From the NCBI RefSeq assembly GCF_900111485.1, contig NZ_FOIC01000008.1, positions 62,001-126,000 on the forward strand: a DNA stretch of 64,000 bases. Direction: 5' to 3'. A model generated the notes under the pieces. It was not told where the DNA came from and did no database searches. It saw nothing but the letters and a program-made list of their open reading frames with translations. Shown here piece after piece: positions 18,015-26,615 of this stretch. The position numbers and the translations under genes are program-made. Numbering within the stretch: position 1 is the stretch's first letter; each line of letters starts with the position of its first letter. This DNA is from Natrinema hispanicum. GTDB taxonomy: Archaea > Halobacteriota > Halobacteria > Halobacteriales > Natrialbaceae.

Positions 18015-18230
18015 GCTCACATCTCGTGGGTCAGTTCGCGCACGGACCGTGACGAGTCATGAATAACCGTTCCAGCGCGTTCCCTATTCGGCAGTCACAT
18101 GAAAGGGCGGCTCGTGGTCGCGACGGATGCGGTGTGGCTCTCGCGGCTCACGCGAGAACGACCAAACCGCGGTCCTGCACCGACGCGGGCACGAACGTTT
18201 TCACGAACCCGGCCGTACGACCGCCTAGCT

Positions 18231-18803
18231 ATGCACCTCGAGCCAGACCGCACGGCAGTGGTGGTCGTCGACATGCAAAACGGGTTCTGTCACCCAGAGG
18301 GATCGCTATACGCACCGGGCAGCGAGGCCGTCATCGAGCCGATCGCCGAATTGGTCGAGCGCGCCCGCGAGGCCGGCGTTCAGGTCATCTTCACCCGCGA
18401 CGTCCACCCACCGGAACAGTTCGACGATGCCCACTACTACGACGAGTTCGAGCAGTGGGGCGAACACGTCCTCGAGGACTCGTGGGAAGCCGAAATCGTC
18501 GACAAACTCCCCGTCATGGAGGACGATCACATCATCGAGAAACACACCTACGACGCCTTCTACAAGACCGAACTCGAGGGGTGGTTGAACGCCCGCGGCA
18601 TCCACGATTTGGTGATCTGTGGCACCCTCGCGAACGTCTGCGTGCTCCATACCGGCGGCAGCGCGGGAGTGCGGGACTTCCGCCCGATCCTGGTCGAAGA
18701 TTGTATCGGCGCACTCGAAGACGAGCACCACGAGTACGCCTTAGAGCACGCCGACTGGCTGTTCGGCGAGGTCGAATCGAGCGCCGACCTCGAGTTCGCC
18801 TAA
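18231..18803 (+). CDS. Isochorismatase-family hydrolase, probable nicotinamidase
   Basis: A 190-residue cysteine hydrolase. The catalytic triad of the family is visible: Asp in VVVVDMQNGFC, Lys in EKHTYDAF, and Cys in CGTLANVCVLHT, with a metal-site-like DVHPPEQF. This matches PncA-type nicotinamidases, which turn nicotinamide into nicotinate for the PncB enzyme encoded 7 kb to the left; related amidases cannot be excluded. The ATG at 18231 starts MHLEPDRTAVVVVD; the frame is open further upstream but shows no family sequence there. Confidence 0.82.
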   Translation: MHLEPDRTAVVVVDMQNGFCHPEGSLYAPGSEAVIEPIAELVERAREAGVQVIFTRDVHPPEQFDDAHYYDEFEQWGEHVLEDSWEAEIVDKLPVMEDDHIIEKHTYDAFYKTELEGWLNARGIHDLVICGTLANVCVLHTGGSAGVRDFRPILVEDCIGALEDEHHEYALEHADWLFGEVESSADLEFA

Positions 18804-18920
18804 TTGCGACAGCCGTCCCACCGGCTTTTTCGTCGCCGCCGATCCAACGTGCGGTATGAACGGCTTGCAGCCACGTCGTGCGACCTCGACGATCCAGGTG
18901 CGGACGGACGGTGACACTCG

Positions 18921-19085
18921 ATGAACCAACAACAGCTGCGACCGCTGTATTTGATCGGCATTGCAGCCAGTGCATACGCGCTCTGGTACTTCGCCACGGC
19001 TGGCTCGAATCTGTACGCGATCGCGTTCGGACTCGTGACGGTCGTGCTCGTAGTTCGGCTTCGAAAACTGATTGCTGGCTCCTGA
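18921..19085 (+). CDS. Small two-TM membrane protein (54 aa)
   Basis: ATG at 18921 reads MNQQQLRPLYLIGIAASAYA, followed by a second hydrophobic run (LYAIAFGLVTVVLVVRL) and ends LRKLIAGS at a TGA. The two helices are joined by a short polar turn, and the C-terminus is basic, suggesting it stays inside. Codon use and composition match its neighbours and it fits exactly between the hydrolase and the converging thioesterase gene. I do not recognise a function. Confidence 0.6.
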   Translation: MNQQQLRPLYLIGIAASAYALWYFATAGSNLYAIAFGLVTVVLVVRLRKLIAGS

Positions 19086-19106
19086 AATGGGGCTGTAAGC
19101 CCGCTC

Positions 19107-19598
19107 TTACTGCGATCGGAAGATCCGGTATGCGCCCTGTCCAATGGCGACGATTTTCGTCTCCCCGTCAGGCGTCGTACTTTCGACGGTGATCTCGCTG
19201 ACGCCGACGCTGCTGCCGGCTCGGATCACGTCCGCGGTCGCGACGAGATCGCCCGTTGCCGGGCGCAGATAGTTGACGTTCAGGTTGATCGTCGAGATTT
19301 TCGTCTCGAAGGGATCGTCGATCGCCGTCCGAAGCGAGAGGCCGCCGACGGTGTCGATAAGTGTCGCTGCGACGCCACCGTGGAGGTCCGCCGGCTCGTC
19401 AGGGTCGGCGGTTGGCCGCGTGTTCGTCAGCTTCTCGTCGTAGGGAATCGACATCGTCATCGTCCCATCGCCGACGTTGTCGACGCTCGTATTGAGCCAC
19501 GCGAGGAACTCGTGGTCCTCCTCGAGAGAATACTGGAGCAGACTCTCGAGGTCGTCGAACTCGTCGAACACGTCCGCCGGTGGCGTCTCCTCGGTCAT
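19107..19598 (-). CDS. PaaI-family hotdog thioesterase
   Basis: A 163-residue single hotdog-domain protein. The active-site segment DLHGGVAATLIDTVGGLSLRTA near residues 75-97 corresponds to the HGG...D pattern of PaaI-like acyl-CoA thioesterases, followed by the TINLNVNYLRPATGD strand. The first 30 residues are an acidic extension. Likely cytosolic hydrolysis of an acyl-CoA of unknown type. It converges with the small membrane gene and is followed by the M23-like gene on the same strand, 54 nt downstream of the latter's end. Confidence 0.88.
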   Translation of the reverse strand: MTEETPPADVFDEFDDLESLLQYSLEEDHEFLAWLNTSVDNVGDGTMTMSIPYDEKLTNTRPTADPDEPADLHGGVAATLIDTVGGLSLRTAIDDPFETKISTINLNVNYLRPATGDLVATADVIRAGSSVGVSEITVESTTPDGETKIVAIGQGAYRIFRSQ

Positions 19599-19652
19599 AG
19601 CCTCCCGTCTGTGAGCGACAGTCTTGACGGCTACGTTTCTCGATGTTCCCTC

Positions 19653-20528
19653 TCAGTCCCGGTCGCTCGAGCGAATCCGCACCTGAACCCGGTCGCCGAC
19701 CGCGAACGACCGCTCGGGACAGATCAGTTTTGCCCCGAAATCACCATCCTGCGCACAGAACAGCGACAATCCGGTGATCGGCTCGTCGTTTGCCAGCACG
19801 GTCACGTCGTCCCACGTGATCGTGCGGCCGTCGGCGATACCGACTCGATCGCCGTTCAGCGCGACCACGGGGTTGGGATCGTCGTCACGCTCGAGCACCC
19901 CGCCGCCCTCGTAGTGTGGCAACCCGCCATCCAAGACGCCGCCCCCGTCGGCGCGCACGCCGGCGAAACCAGCGCCGGGGGCGGGGTGTGTGGGTGCGTC
20001 GAGCACCGCATAGGTGTCGCCGGTCGCGACGACGCGGCCGGTGCCGTCCCACGCGAGCGGCCGAACCGAGACGCCGAGTTCGATCGGGAGCGAGCCCGAC
20101 GCCCGATAGGGGTTCTGGTCGGGGCTACGAACCCCCACATGGAGATGATTGTCGACCCAGGGGGCGAAAAAACCTGCTCGGACGAGTCGGCCGAGCGACT
20201 CCCCCCGTTCGACGATGTCGCCGGCCGCGACCGATGGCTCGACGTGGAGGATTCTGACCGTCAGTCCCGCGAGCAGACTCGAGTCAGCGGGCTCGAGCAG
20301 GATCAGGTGGTCGTGCTCGGGGGCGTAAGGTTTCGGCGGCGCACGGACGGTGCGGGTCTCGCGGACGGTGCCGGCGACCGGGCTCGGCGCGGCGGTCGTC
20401 CGCCCGTCGACCAGCGTCCCGGGATAGAGGTCGATCGCACAGCCGCCGTCATGGGCGGGATACGGCGAGTTGTACAGCGAGAAGCGCTCGTACTGCGCCA
20501 GTACGGGTTCGGGGAGCGTGACGGCCAT
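19653..20528 (-). CDS. M23 / LytM-like duplicated-hybrid-motif protein
   Basis: A 291-residue protein without a signal peptide. It carries HDGGCAIDLYPG near residue 26, APSPVAGTV, ILHVEPSVAAGDIVERGESLG and DNHLHVGVR, the order of H...D, beta strands and HxH that defines the M23/LytM and glucose-PTS-like hybrid fold. Archaea of this class lack murein, so an endopeptidase acting on peptidoglycan is not expected; a different zinc-dependent or carrier-binding role is likely. The C-terminal half forms an additional beta-rich domain. It is divergent from the lipoate ligase-like gene with 56 nt between starts, hinting at shared control and perhaps at lipoyl/biotinyl biology. Confidence 0.65.
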   Translation of the reverse strand: MAVTLPEPVLAQYERFSLYNSPYPAHDGGCAIDLYPGTLVDGRTTAAPSPVAGTVRETRTVRAPPKPYAPEHDHLILLEPADSSLLAGLTVRILHVEPSVAAGDIVERGESLGRLVRAGFFAPWVDNHLHVGVRSPDQNPYRASGSLPIELGVSVRPLAWDGTGRVVATGDTYAVLDAPTHPAPGAGFAGVRADGGGVLDGGLPHYEGGGVLERDDDPNPVVALNGDRVGIADGRTITWDDVTVLANDEPITGLSLFCAQDGDFGAKLICPERSFAVGDRVQVRIRSSDRD

Positions 20529-20584
20529 CGGATATGAACGCTGGGCGGCGGGAGCGTTTAGACCCACCGGGTCTAACCCGTGGT

Positions 20585-21283
20585 ATGCGCGTCTTTCGTG
20601 GCCGGGCAGGGTCCATCGCGGCTGATCGCGACGTGAGTCGACGGCTGCTTTCGATCGCCGCTGACGGCGACCCCGCCGTCCGCGTCTGGACGCCCCATCG
20701 ACAGATCGCCTTCGGCCGTCGAGACGCTCGCCGCGAGGGATACGACCGCGCCCGCGCGGCTGCCGACAAACGTGGGTTCCCGCCGATCGAGCGCGATGTC
20801 GGCGGCCGCGCGGTGGCCTACGACGGCGCCACGACGCTGGCCTTTGCCCGTGCCGAGCCGGTTACTGACGGCAGAACTGGGACGACCGAGCGGTACGAGC
20901 GCGCTACGGCCGCTCTCGAGCAGGCGTTGCGGACGCTCGGCCTCGAGCCGAGCCACGGCGAGCCCGACGACTCGTTTTGTCCCGGCACGCACTCGCTTTC
21001 TGTCAATACGCGCGCGGACGGACGAGAGCGCAAGATCGTCGGCATCGCCCAGCGCGTTCGCAGTGACGCCGCCCTCGTCGCCGGAATCGTGTTGGTGGCC
21101 AATCGTGGCGACCTCTCGGCCGTGCTCGAGGCGGTCTACGACGCGCTCGACGTGGCGCTCGAGCCGGCGTCAGTGGGGAGTATCGCGGCTGCGGGCGGGC
21201 CGTCCGATCCCGAGCCCGTTCGCGCGGCGATCGAAGACGCGCTGGTTGGCGACGCGACAGCCGTTTCGATCGAATCGCTATGA
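20585..21283 (+). CDS. Lipoate-protein ligase A-like protein (biotin/lipoyl ligase fold)
   Basis: A 232-residue member of the biotin/lipoate ligase superfamily. It shows RVWTPHRQIAFGRRDARREGYD and ERDVGGRAVAYDGATTLAFA, the latter matching the RRxGGGxVxHD motif, and IVGIAQRVRSDAALVAGIVLV, matching the K(I)xGxAQ...H/G motif. The conserved lysine of KIVGIAQ activates lipoate in the family. Start at the ATG at 20585 (MRVFRGRAGS); an earlier ATG adds unrelated residues. Lipoyl groups are needed for the branched 2-oxoacid dehydrogenase-like and glycine cleavage systems. GGR instead of GGG is a small deviation. Confidence 0.78.
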   Translation: MRVFRGRAGSIAADRDVSRRLLSIAADGDPAVRVWTPHRQIAFGRRDARREGYDRARAAADKRGFPPIERDVGGRAVAYDGATTLAFARAEPVTDGRTGTTERYERATAALEQALRTLGLEPSHGEPDDSFCPGTHSLSVNTRADGRERKIVGIAQRVRSDAALVAGIVLVANRGDLSAVLEAVYDALDVALEPASVGSIAAAGGPSDPEPVRAAIEDALVGDATAVSIESL

Positions 21284-21360
21284 GAGAGTGAGATACTGTT
21301 TTTTCGCTTCGCGGTGTTCAACTCGCATATGACGAACCGATCACGACTGGAGGGAGCGCA

Positions 21361-21882
21361 ATGACGACGGACGAGTCAGCCGATGACGGGCCGGACCTGG
21401 CCGAATCCCTGTGGAACGAGCTCCTCGACGATACACGGGCGGTTGCAGATGAGTACCGCGAGGACGGCTGGGACGTCGTCGTCCTCGAGCCGACCGACAT
21501 CGCACCGGTCGACAGCGAGGAGCGAGTCGGCCTTGAGGTGACGGTCAGCGCCGACGAGTACGACGTCGTCGGGGGACTCATCGAGGGTGGGGACGTGACG
21601 ATCACCGCGGCGGACGTGTACTATCGACCGCTCGCCGAGGCGGAGACCGACCAGCGAGTCGCTCTCGCAGTCGAGCGCGATGACGACAGCGAGACGGCGG
21701 TCTTCGTCCCGCTTGCGTACGACATCACGGCTGTTCGCCCCGTCTTCGAAACGGCGCTGCGCGAGGAACAACTGCTGGTGCACGTACTGGCCGATCCGGA
21801 CGACGGCTGGGTCAGCTTCTCCCACGACGATCCGTCGCTGTTTCTCGAGGAGTCGGACGTTCGGGCCTGGAACGGGGAGTGA
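21361..21882 (+). CDS. Conserved haloarchaeal hypothetical protein
   Basis: A 173-residue acidic soluble protein of the DUF7529-like type, as I remember it. It begins with an acidic helix (ESLWNELLDDTRAVADEY) and continues as an alpha/beta domain with WDVVVLEPTDIAP and YYRPLAEAETDQRVALAVERDD, ending in a conserved-looking DDGWVSFSHDDPSLFL. No catalytic or metal-binding motif is evident. It converges with nadC, 3 nt apart, so the two genes may share a termination region. Function not recognised. Confidence 0.75.
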   Translation: MTTDESADDGPDLAESLWNELLDDTRAVADEYREDGWDVVVLEPTDIAPVDSEERVGLEVTVSADEYDVVGGLIEGGDVTITAADVYYRPLAEAETDQRVALAVERDDDSETAVFVPLAYDITAVRPVFETALREEQLLVHVLADPDDGWVSFSHDDPSLFLEESDVRAWNGE

Positions 21883-21885
21883 TAG

Positions 21886-22701
21886 TCACTCCCCGGTTCG
21901 AAACGACAAGTCGAGCGACGGCGCGGAGTGCGTAAGCGACCCCATCGAGATCACGTCGACGCCGGTCGCGGCGTAGTCGGGCACGTCCGCGAGGGTGATG
22001 CCGCCGCTGGCTTCGGCCAGCACACCATCGTAGTCTGTGAGTTCGTCGACGGCCGCTTCCGTCTGTTCGGGCGTCATGTTGTCGAGCAAAACGATGTCTG
22101 CACCCGCCTCGGCTGCCCGCGGGGCGTCGGCGACGGTCTCGACCTCGACTTCGACTTTCGTCGCGAACGACGTTCGCTCCTGAAAGCGTTCGACGGCGTT
22201 CTCGAGTCCCAGCTCGGCGACGTGGTTGTCCTTGACCATCACCATGTGGGAGAGATCGAGCCGGTGGGTGTCGCCGCCGCCCGCGACGACCGCGCGCTTC
22301 TCGACGCCGCGTAGGCCGGGCGTGGTCTTTCTGGTCGCGGCAATCGCGACGTCGTCGGACTCGTCTCTGGCCGCATCGACCGCCTCGCGGGTCCGCGTCG
22401 CGATCCCCGAGGCATGGCCCGCGATATTGACGGCGACGCGCTCGCCACGCAGCACCTCACGGGCATCCCCGACGACCCGGAGCAGTTCGTCACCGGCTTC
22501 GACCGCGGTGCCGTCCTCGAGCCGATCGGTCACGGGCACGTCGAGGTACTCGAAGACGGCCGCTGCGGCCTCGAGGCCGGCGGCGACGCCCGACTCTTTC
22601 GCGACGAGTCGGCCGACCGTCTCGCCAGGAACCTGATTGGTCACGTCGTGGTGGCCGATGTCCTCGCGGAGCCACTGCTCGATCTGTGTGTCGGTGATCA
22701 T
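21886..22701 (-). CDS. nadC: Quinolinate phosphoribosyltransferase (decarboxylating)
   Basis: A 271-residue enzyme turning quinolinate and PRPP into nicotinate mononucleotide, the last de novo step before the common NAD route. Signatures include LREDIGHHDVTN, RVAVNIAGHASGIATRTR, ATRKTTPGLRGVEKRAV and, near the end, EASGGITLADVPDYAATGVDVISMGSLTHSA. The start is the ATG at 22701, which follows the nadB stop by one base (TGAGATG), so translation is probably coupled. Longer upstream frames are the opposite phase of nadB. Confidence 0.96.
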   Translation of the reverse strand: MITDTQIEQWLREDIGHHDVTNQVPGETVGRLVAKESGVAAGLEAAAAVFEYLDVPVTDRLEDGTAVEAGDELLRVVGDAREVLRGERVAVNIAGHASGIATRTREAVDAARDESDDVAIAATRKTTPGLRGVEKRAVVAGGGDTHRLDLSHMVMVKDNHVAELGLENAVERFQERTSFATKVEVEVETVADAPRAAEAGADIVLLDNMTPEQTEAAVDELTDYDGVLAEASGGITLADVPDYAATGVDVISMGSLTHSAPSLDLSFRTGE

Positions 22702-22702
22702 C

Positions 22703-24289
22703 TCAATCGTCTGCCGGCGGTTCGGCCATCGATTCGCCGGCGTCCGCCGCGACGTAGTGGCAGCCGATGGACTCCGTATTTTCGCCGGCCGCACGCGCGA
22801 TCAACAGCGCAGTGACGCTGGCGTTGCGCAGTTCGTAGAGTTCGCGCGCCGTGCGCGTGCGGATGTAGGCGTCGACCTCACCTTTCAGCCGTCGGAGGAC
22901 AGCACTCGCGCGGGCGATCTCGTCGGGGTCGCGCTCGAGGCCCAGGTACTCGTCCATCGTCTGCTGGAGGCGCGTGAACTTCTCGGCGGCGAAGCGTGCG
23001 GGCAGGTCGGGGTCCCGATTCAGGAGTTCGGGAGCCTCGACGACGTCGGGGGCGAACCCAGTTGCATCTTCGCCCGCACGGAGGCCCCAAACGAGGCCCT
23101 CGAGCAGGCTGGTACTCGCCAGCCGGTTCGCGCCGTGGACGCCGGTGCGGGCACACTCGCCGACGGCGTAGAGCCGATCGAGCGAGGTGCGACCGCGGTC
23201 GTCGACGTCGATGCCGCCACAGAGGAAGTGCTCACTGGGGGCGACCGGAATCTCGTCGCCCTCGATCCCGCGGTCGCGACACTTCTCGGCGATGGCAGGG
23301 TAGTCGGTCTCGAACTCGAGCGGGCTGACATCCAGCACGACTTCGCCGGTTGCCTCGCGTTCGGCCTCAACCGCGCGGGCAACGACATCCCGCGGTGCGA
23401 GATCGCCCTGTGGGTGGTAGTCGTCCATGAACCGCTCGCCGCCGGGAGACTCCGTCTCCCGAGCCCCCGAGTCTCCTGACTCGGGGACGTCCCCGTTGCG
23501 GAGGATGGCCCCCTCACCGCGCAGCGCCTCGGAGAGAAGGAACGGGTCTTCGCCGTCGTAGGCGGTCGGATGGAACTGGATGTATTCCATATCCGTGACG
23601 TCCGCGCCTGCGAGCGCAGCCATGGCGATGCCATCGCCGGTGGCGTCGTCCGGATTTGTCGACCGGCCGTAGAGTGCGCCGACCCCGCCGGTCGCCAGCA
23701 CCGTCGCGCCGGCGTAGATCGGGTGCCCCTCTGGTTCCTCGTCAGTTACCGCGCCGTGAACGCGCCCCTCGGCGGTGATCAGCTCGAGTGCGGCCGTATC
23801 TTGCCTCACCTCGATTCGATCGTGGTCGTCGAGGAAGTTCAGGAACGGCCGGAGGATATGCGTGCCCGTCGCGGCGTCGACGTGGAGGATACGGAACTCC
23901 GAATGGGCGGCTTCGCGCGTATAGTCGAGGTCGCCGTCGGCGGCTTCGTCGAAGTCGACCTCGAGCGTGTCGATGAGCACGTCCTCGACGGCCTCGTCGG
24001 CGTGGTTGACGAGGGTGTCGACGGCGTCTGGATCGGCAGTGCCGTCGCTGGCCGCGATGATGTCCTGTTTGAGGCTCTCGGGATCGCCGCGCGTCGTCGA
24101 GATGCCGCCCTGCGCCCAGTCGGTGCTGGCGTCCTCGGGTTTCGTCGCTTTCGTTAGCAGGAGGACCTCCGCGCCCTCCCGTGCGGCCGACAGAGCGGCC
24201 GCACAGCCCGCGATCCCGCTGCCGACGACGAGCACGTCGGTCGTTTCGCCGTCTGTCGTCGTCGCCGTACCGGTGGTGGTTTCAGTCAT
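22703..24289 (-). CDS. nadB: L-aspartate oxidase
   Basis: A 528-residue FAD enzyme oxidising L-aspartate to iminoaspartate. It shows the dinucleotide motif VVGSGIAGCAAALSAAREGA at the N-terminus, DWAQGGIS and RILHVDAATG in the FAD/substrate regions, EYIQFHPTAYDG and the FLCGGIDVDDRGRTSLDRLYAVGECARTG block, followed by a C-terminal helical domain. Middle gene of nadA-nadB-nadC; its ATG sits at the nadA stop. A proline- and charge-rich insertion (around GDSGARETESPGGE) lies in a surface loop and looks lineage-specific. Confidence 0.96.
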   Translation of the reverse strand: MTETTTGTATTTDGETTDVLVVGSGIAGCAAALSAAREGAEVLLLTKATKPEDASTDWAQGGISTTRGDPESLKQDIIAASDGTADPDAVDTLVNHADEAVEDVLIDTLEVDFDEAADGDLDYTREAAHSEFRILHVDAATGTHILRPFLNFLDDHDRIEVRQDTAALELITAEGRVHGAVTDEEPEGHPIYAGATVLATGGVGALYGRSTNPDDATGDGIAMAALAGADVTDMEYIQFHPTAYDGEDPFLLSEALRGEGAILRNGDVPESGDSGARETESPGGERFMDDYHPQGDLAPRDVVARAVEAEREATGEVVLDVSPLEFETDYPAIAEKCRDRGIEGDEIPVAPSEHFLCGGIDVDDRGRTSLDRLYAVGECARTGVHGANRLASTSLLEGLVWGLRAGEDATGFAPDVVEAPELLNRDPDLPARFAAEKFTRLQQTMDEYLGLERDPDEIARASAVLRRLKGEVDAYIRTRTARELYELRNASVTALLIARAAGENTESIGCHYVAADAGESMAEPPADD

Positions 24290-24290
24290 C

Positions 24291-25424
24291 TTAGATCTCG
24301 AGCATCCGATCGAGTGCGACGCCCGCGAGTTCTTTCTCCTCGGGGGCGACCTCGATCACGTTGTGTTCGCGGCCCTCGGCGAGCTCCTCGAGCACCCAGG
24401 TCAGATAGTTGGGGTCGATCTGGCGCATGGCGTTGCAGTCCATACAGGCGTCGCCACAGAGCGGGACGACGTCGACCTCGGGGTGCCAGCGCTGGAGGTG
24501 GTTCGTGAGGTGGACCTCGGTGCCGATCGCCCAGGTGTCGCCGGGGTCGGCGTTTTCGATCGTCCCACAGATGGTCGCCGTCGAGCCGGCTTTGTCCGCG
24601 GCCTCGACAACTTCGCGGCGACACTCGGGGTGGACGATGACCTTCGCATCGGGGTTGTCCTCGCGAACCTGCTCGATGTGTTCGACCCGGAATCGCTCGT
24701 GGACCTGGCAGTAGCCGTCCCAGAGGATAATGTCGCGTTCTGCGACCTCCGCCGCGTCCTTGCCCTCGGGATCCCAGGGGTCCCACTGGGCGATTTCGTC
24801 TGCCATGCCGAGTCGGTGAGCAGTGTTCTCTCCGAGGTGCTTGTCCGGCAGGAACAGCACCTTGTCGCCTTTGTCGAAGGCGTACTCGAACGCTTTGTGG
24901 GCGTTCGATGAGGTACAGACGAGCCCGCCCTGGCTCGCACAGAAGGCTTTGAGGTCCGCGTAGGAGTTCATGTACGTGATCGGGATGATGTCGGCGTCGG
25001 GCGCGGCGGCGGTGATCTCGGCCCACGCGCTGTCAACCTGGAGCGCCTCGGCCATGCCCGCCATCGGACACGACGCCTCCATGCTCGGGAGGATCACCGA
25101 CTGGTCGTCGTCCGTGATGATGTCGGCGCTCTCTGCCATGAACGTCACGCCGCCGAAGATCACGTACTCCGCGTCGGCCTCGGCGGCCTGCTTCGAGAGC
25201 TGATAGGAGTCACCGATGAAGTCCGCGTGTTCGACGATCTCCCGTCGCTGGTAGTTGTGGCCCAAAATGACGACGTCGTCGCCGAGATCGGCGAGCGCCG
25301 CCTCGATGCGTTCTGTCCGCTCGTTTTCTTCGAGATCGCGGTATCGTGGCGGGAGTTGTTCGAGATTGTCGTATTTGAACAAACTGAGATCGGTTTCGAA
25401 CTCCGCCGTTTCCATATTGGCCAT
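24291..25424 (-). CDS. nadA: Quinolinate synthase
   Basis: A 377-residue 4Fe-4S enzyme condensing iminoaspartate with dihydroxyacetone phosphate. The three cluster cysteines appear in LVCTSSNA, in the CRREV segment or TATICGTIENAD, and in CGDACMDCNAMRQ near the C-terminus; ILGHNYQRREIVEHADFIGDS is the N-terminal substrate motif. First gene of nadABC; starts at 25424 or three codons later (MET). The AT-rich stretch at about 25470-25500 upstream likely holds the operon promoter. Confidence 0.95.
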   Translation of the reverse strand: MANMETAEFETDLSLFKYDNLEQLPPRYRDLEENERTERIEAALADLGDDVVILGHNYQRREIVEHADFIGDSYQLSKQAAEADAEYVIFGGVTFMAESADIITDDDQSVILPSMEASCPMAGMAEALQVDSAWAEITAAAPDADIIPITYMNSYADLKAFCASQGGLVCTSSNAHKAFEYAFDKGDKVLFLPDKHLGENTAHRLGMADEIAQWDPWDPEGKDAAEVAERDIILWDGYCQVHERFRVEHIEQVREDNPDAKVIVHPECRREVVEAADKAGSTATICGTIENADPGDTWAIGTEVHLTNHLQRWHPEVDVVPLCGDACMDCNAMRQIDPNYLTWVLEELAEGREHNVIEVAPEEKELAGVALDRMLEI

Positions 25425-25628
25425 TTCACGTCACCTATGGGTAGTCCCACATCACACGCGACTATTGAATAACTTTTTCCTTCGAAACCGAAATTCGGGT
25501 GAATACCATCCGTGAATATGACGACCGAAACCGGTGTAACGGAGAATGCGGCGCTGTGAACGTCTCTCTGGTATGAATGCCACTGTCTGAGCCGCTGTGG
25601 TCCTTATCGTGGCGCTCGTGAGTGGCAT

Positions 25629-25918
25629 ATGGCACTCGAGGTCGCCGTCCCGGATGTCCTCCGATGGACTCGCGGACGAACCGACCTCGGGCAGTACGCG
25701 ACCGCGGCAGCCGAGTGGGCCCCTCGAGAGCGGCGACGGTCGCATGGAGTACACCGGCCCCGGGTCGACGAAGCCCGCGAGGAGTTCGACGACGTTGGCT
25801 ACTGTGTGCTGTCAGGGCTGATCCCGAACCCACCGGCGAGGACGGACTGGCCGACCTGCGCGCGATCGATGCCGCCTACGAGTTGGCTGAGACGGGCCGG
25901 CGGGTCCCGTTCGACTGA
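25629..25918 (+). pseudogene. Decayed Gfo/Idh/MocA-family oxidoreductase, C-terminal remnant
   Basis: Three reading frames carry consecutive pieces that read as one protein tail: frame of 25629 gives MALEVAVPDV...ATAAAEWAP, the +1 frame near 25728-25775 gives ESGDGRMEYTGPG, the first frame resumes with DEAREEFDDVGYCVLSGL, and another shift near 25835 gives TGEDGLADLRAIDAAYELAETGRRVPFD before a TGA at 25916. The last two pieces resemble the C-terminus of Gfo/Idh/MocA sugar dehydrogenases. No N-terminal Rossmann part is left. At least three shifts make a functional product unlikely. The family match is from memory of such C-termini. Confidence 0.45.
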
Positions 25919-26027
25919 GGCGGCGACCGACCGTCGGTCGTGAGCGAGACCAGTCGCCCTCACTCGCCCTGGATCAGGCGGGGGCGCGACCGGCGGCTAT
26001 TCAAGGCCGGATCACCTACACGGCCGC

Positions 26028-26498
26028 ATGGAGGACGTTACGGACGCCGGAATCTACGCGCGGGAATCGACGTATCTCGATCGATACGTGCAAGTGGGTG
26101 CTGCAAGCGGGCGAGTCCTCAGCGTTTCCTTCCCCGACGTACCTGACGCCGACGCCGAGACCGACCACCCCGTTCTCGATCAGATCTTCGAGTACTTAGA
26201 CGGCCTCGAGCCGGTCAGCTTCGACGACGTGCAGGTCGCGATGACCATGCCGACCGACCAGCGGGCTGTCCTCGAGAGCGTCCGGGAGATCCCCTACGGC
26301 GATCAGGTCACCGTCGACACGCTCGCCCGGATGACCTCGGGGCTCGATCACGAAGACGACGATGATATCATCCTCGTCCGGACCGCACTCGACGAGAACC
26401 CGGCCCCGATTCTCATTCCGGACCATCGAGTTCGTGACGGCCCAAGCGCCGCGCCGCCGGGCGTCGAGCAGAAACTGCGGTCGCTCGAGGAACTCTAA
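26028..26498 (+). CDS. MGMT/alkyltransferase-like protein lacking the catalytic cysteine
   Basis: A 156-residue protein of the O6-alkylguanine-DNA alkyltransferase family. VREIPYGDQVTVDTLARMTSG corresponds to the helix-turn-helix DNA-binding segment and ILIPDHRVRDG to the active site, where the family has PCHRV. Here Asp replaces the acceptor Cys, so self-alkylating repair is impossible. Alkyltransferase-like (ATL) proteins, with Trp or Ala at this site, flag lesions for nucleotide excision repair; this may act similarly. No operon partner; DUF5790 follows after 117 nt. Confidence 0.8.
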   Translation: MEDVTDAGIYARESTYLDRYVQVGAASGRVLSVSFPDVPDADAETDHPVLDQIFEYLDGLEPVSFDDVQVAMTMPTDQRAVLESVREIPYGDQVTVDTLARMTSGLDHEDDDDIILVRTALDENPAPILIPDHRVRDGPSAAPPGVEQKLRSLEEL

Positions 26499-26584
26499 TT
26501 GAAGGCCTCCCTTTCGAAATCCGATCGCTGTTCTCCCGGTATTGATCCGCTCCGGCCCGATTTCACTTTCACTTTCGGGCTACC

Positions 26585-26590
26585 TTTTAA
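26585..26590 (+). promoter_or_regulatory. TATA box of the DUF5790 gene
   Basis: TTTTAA within GGGCTACCTTTTAACC lies about 28 nt before the ATG at 26616, implying a leaderless transcript and supporting that start over the open frame reaching back to 26499. Confidence 0.6.
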
Positions 26591-26615
26591 CCATGGTCCC
26601 CGTGAACACGATGAC

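Noticed and set aside
16638-18062. 474-codon plus-strand frame opposite the GH15 gene
   Set aside because: It is the complement of a gene with clear family motifs, and its own translation is repetitive and without known likeness; long shadow frames are normal at this GC.
19380-20537. 385-codon plus-strand frame covering the thioesterase and M23-like genes
   Set aside because: It spans two recognised genes on the other strand and their spacer, and has no family features.
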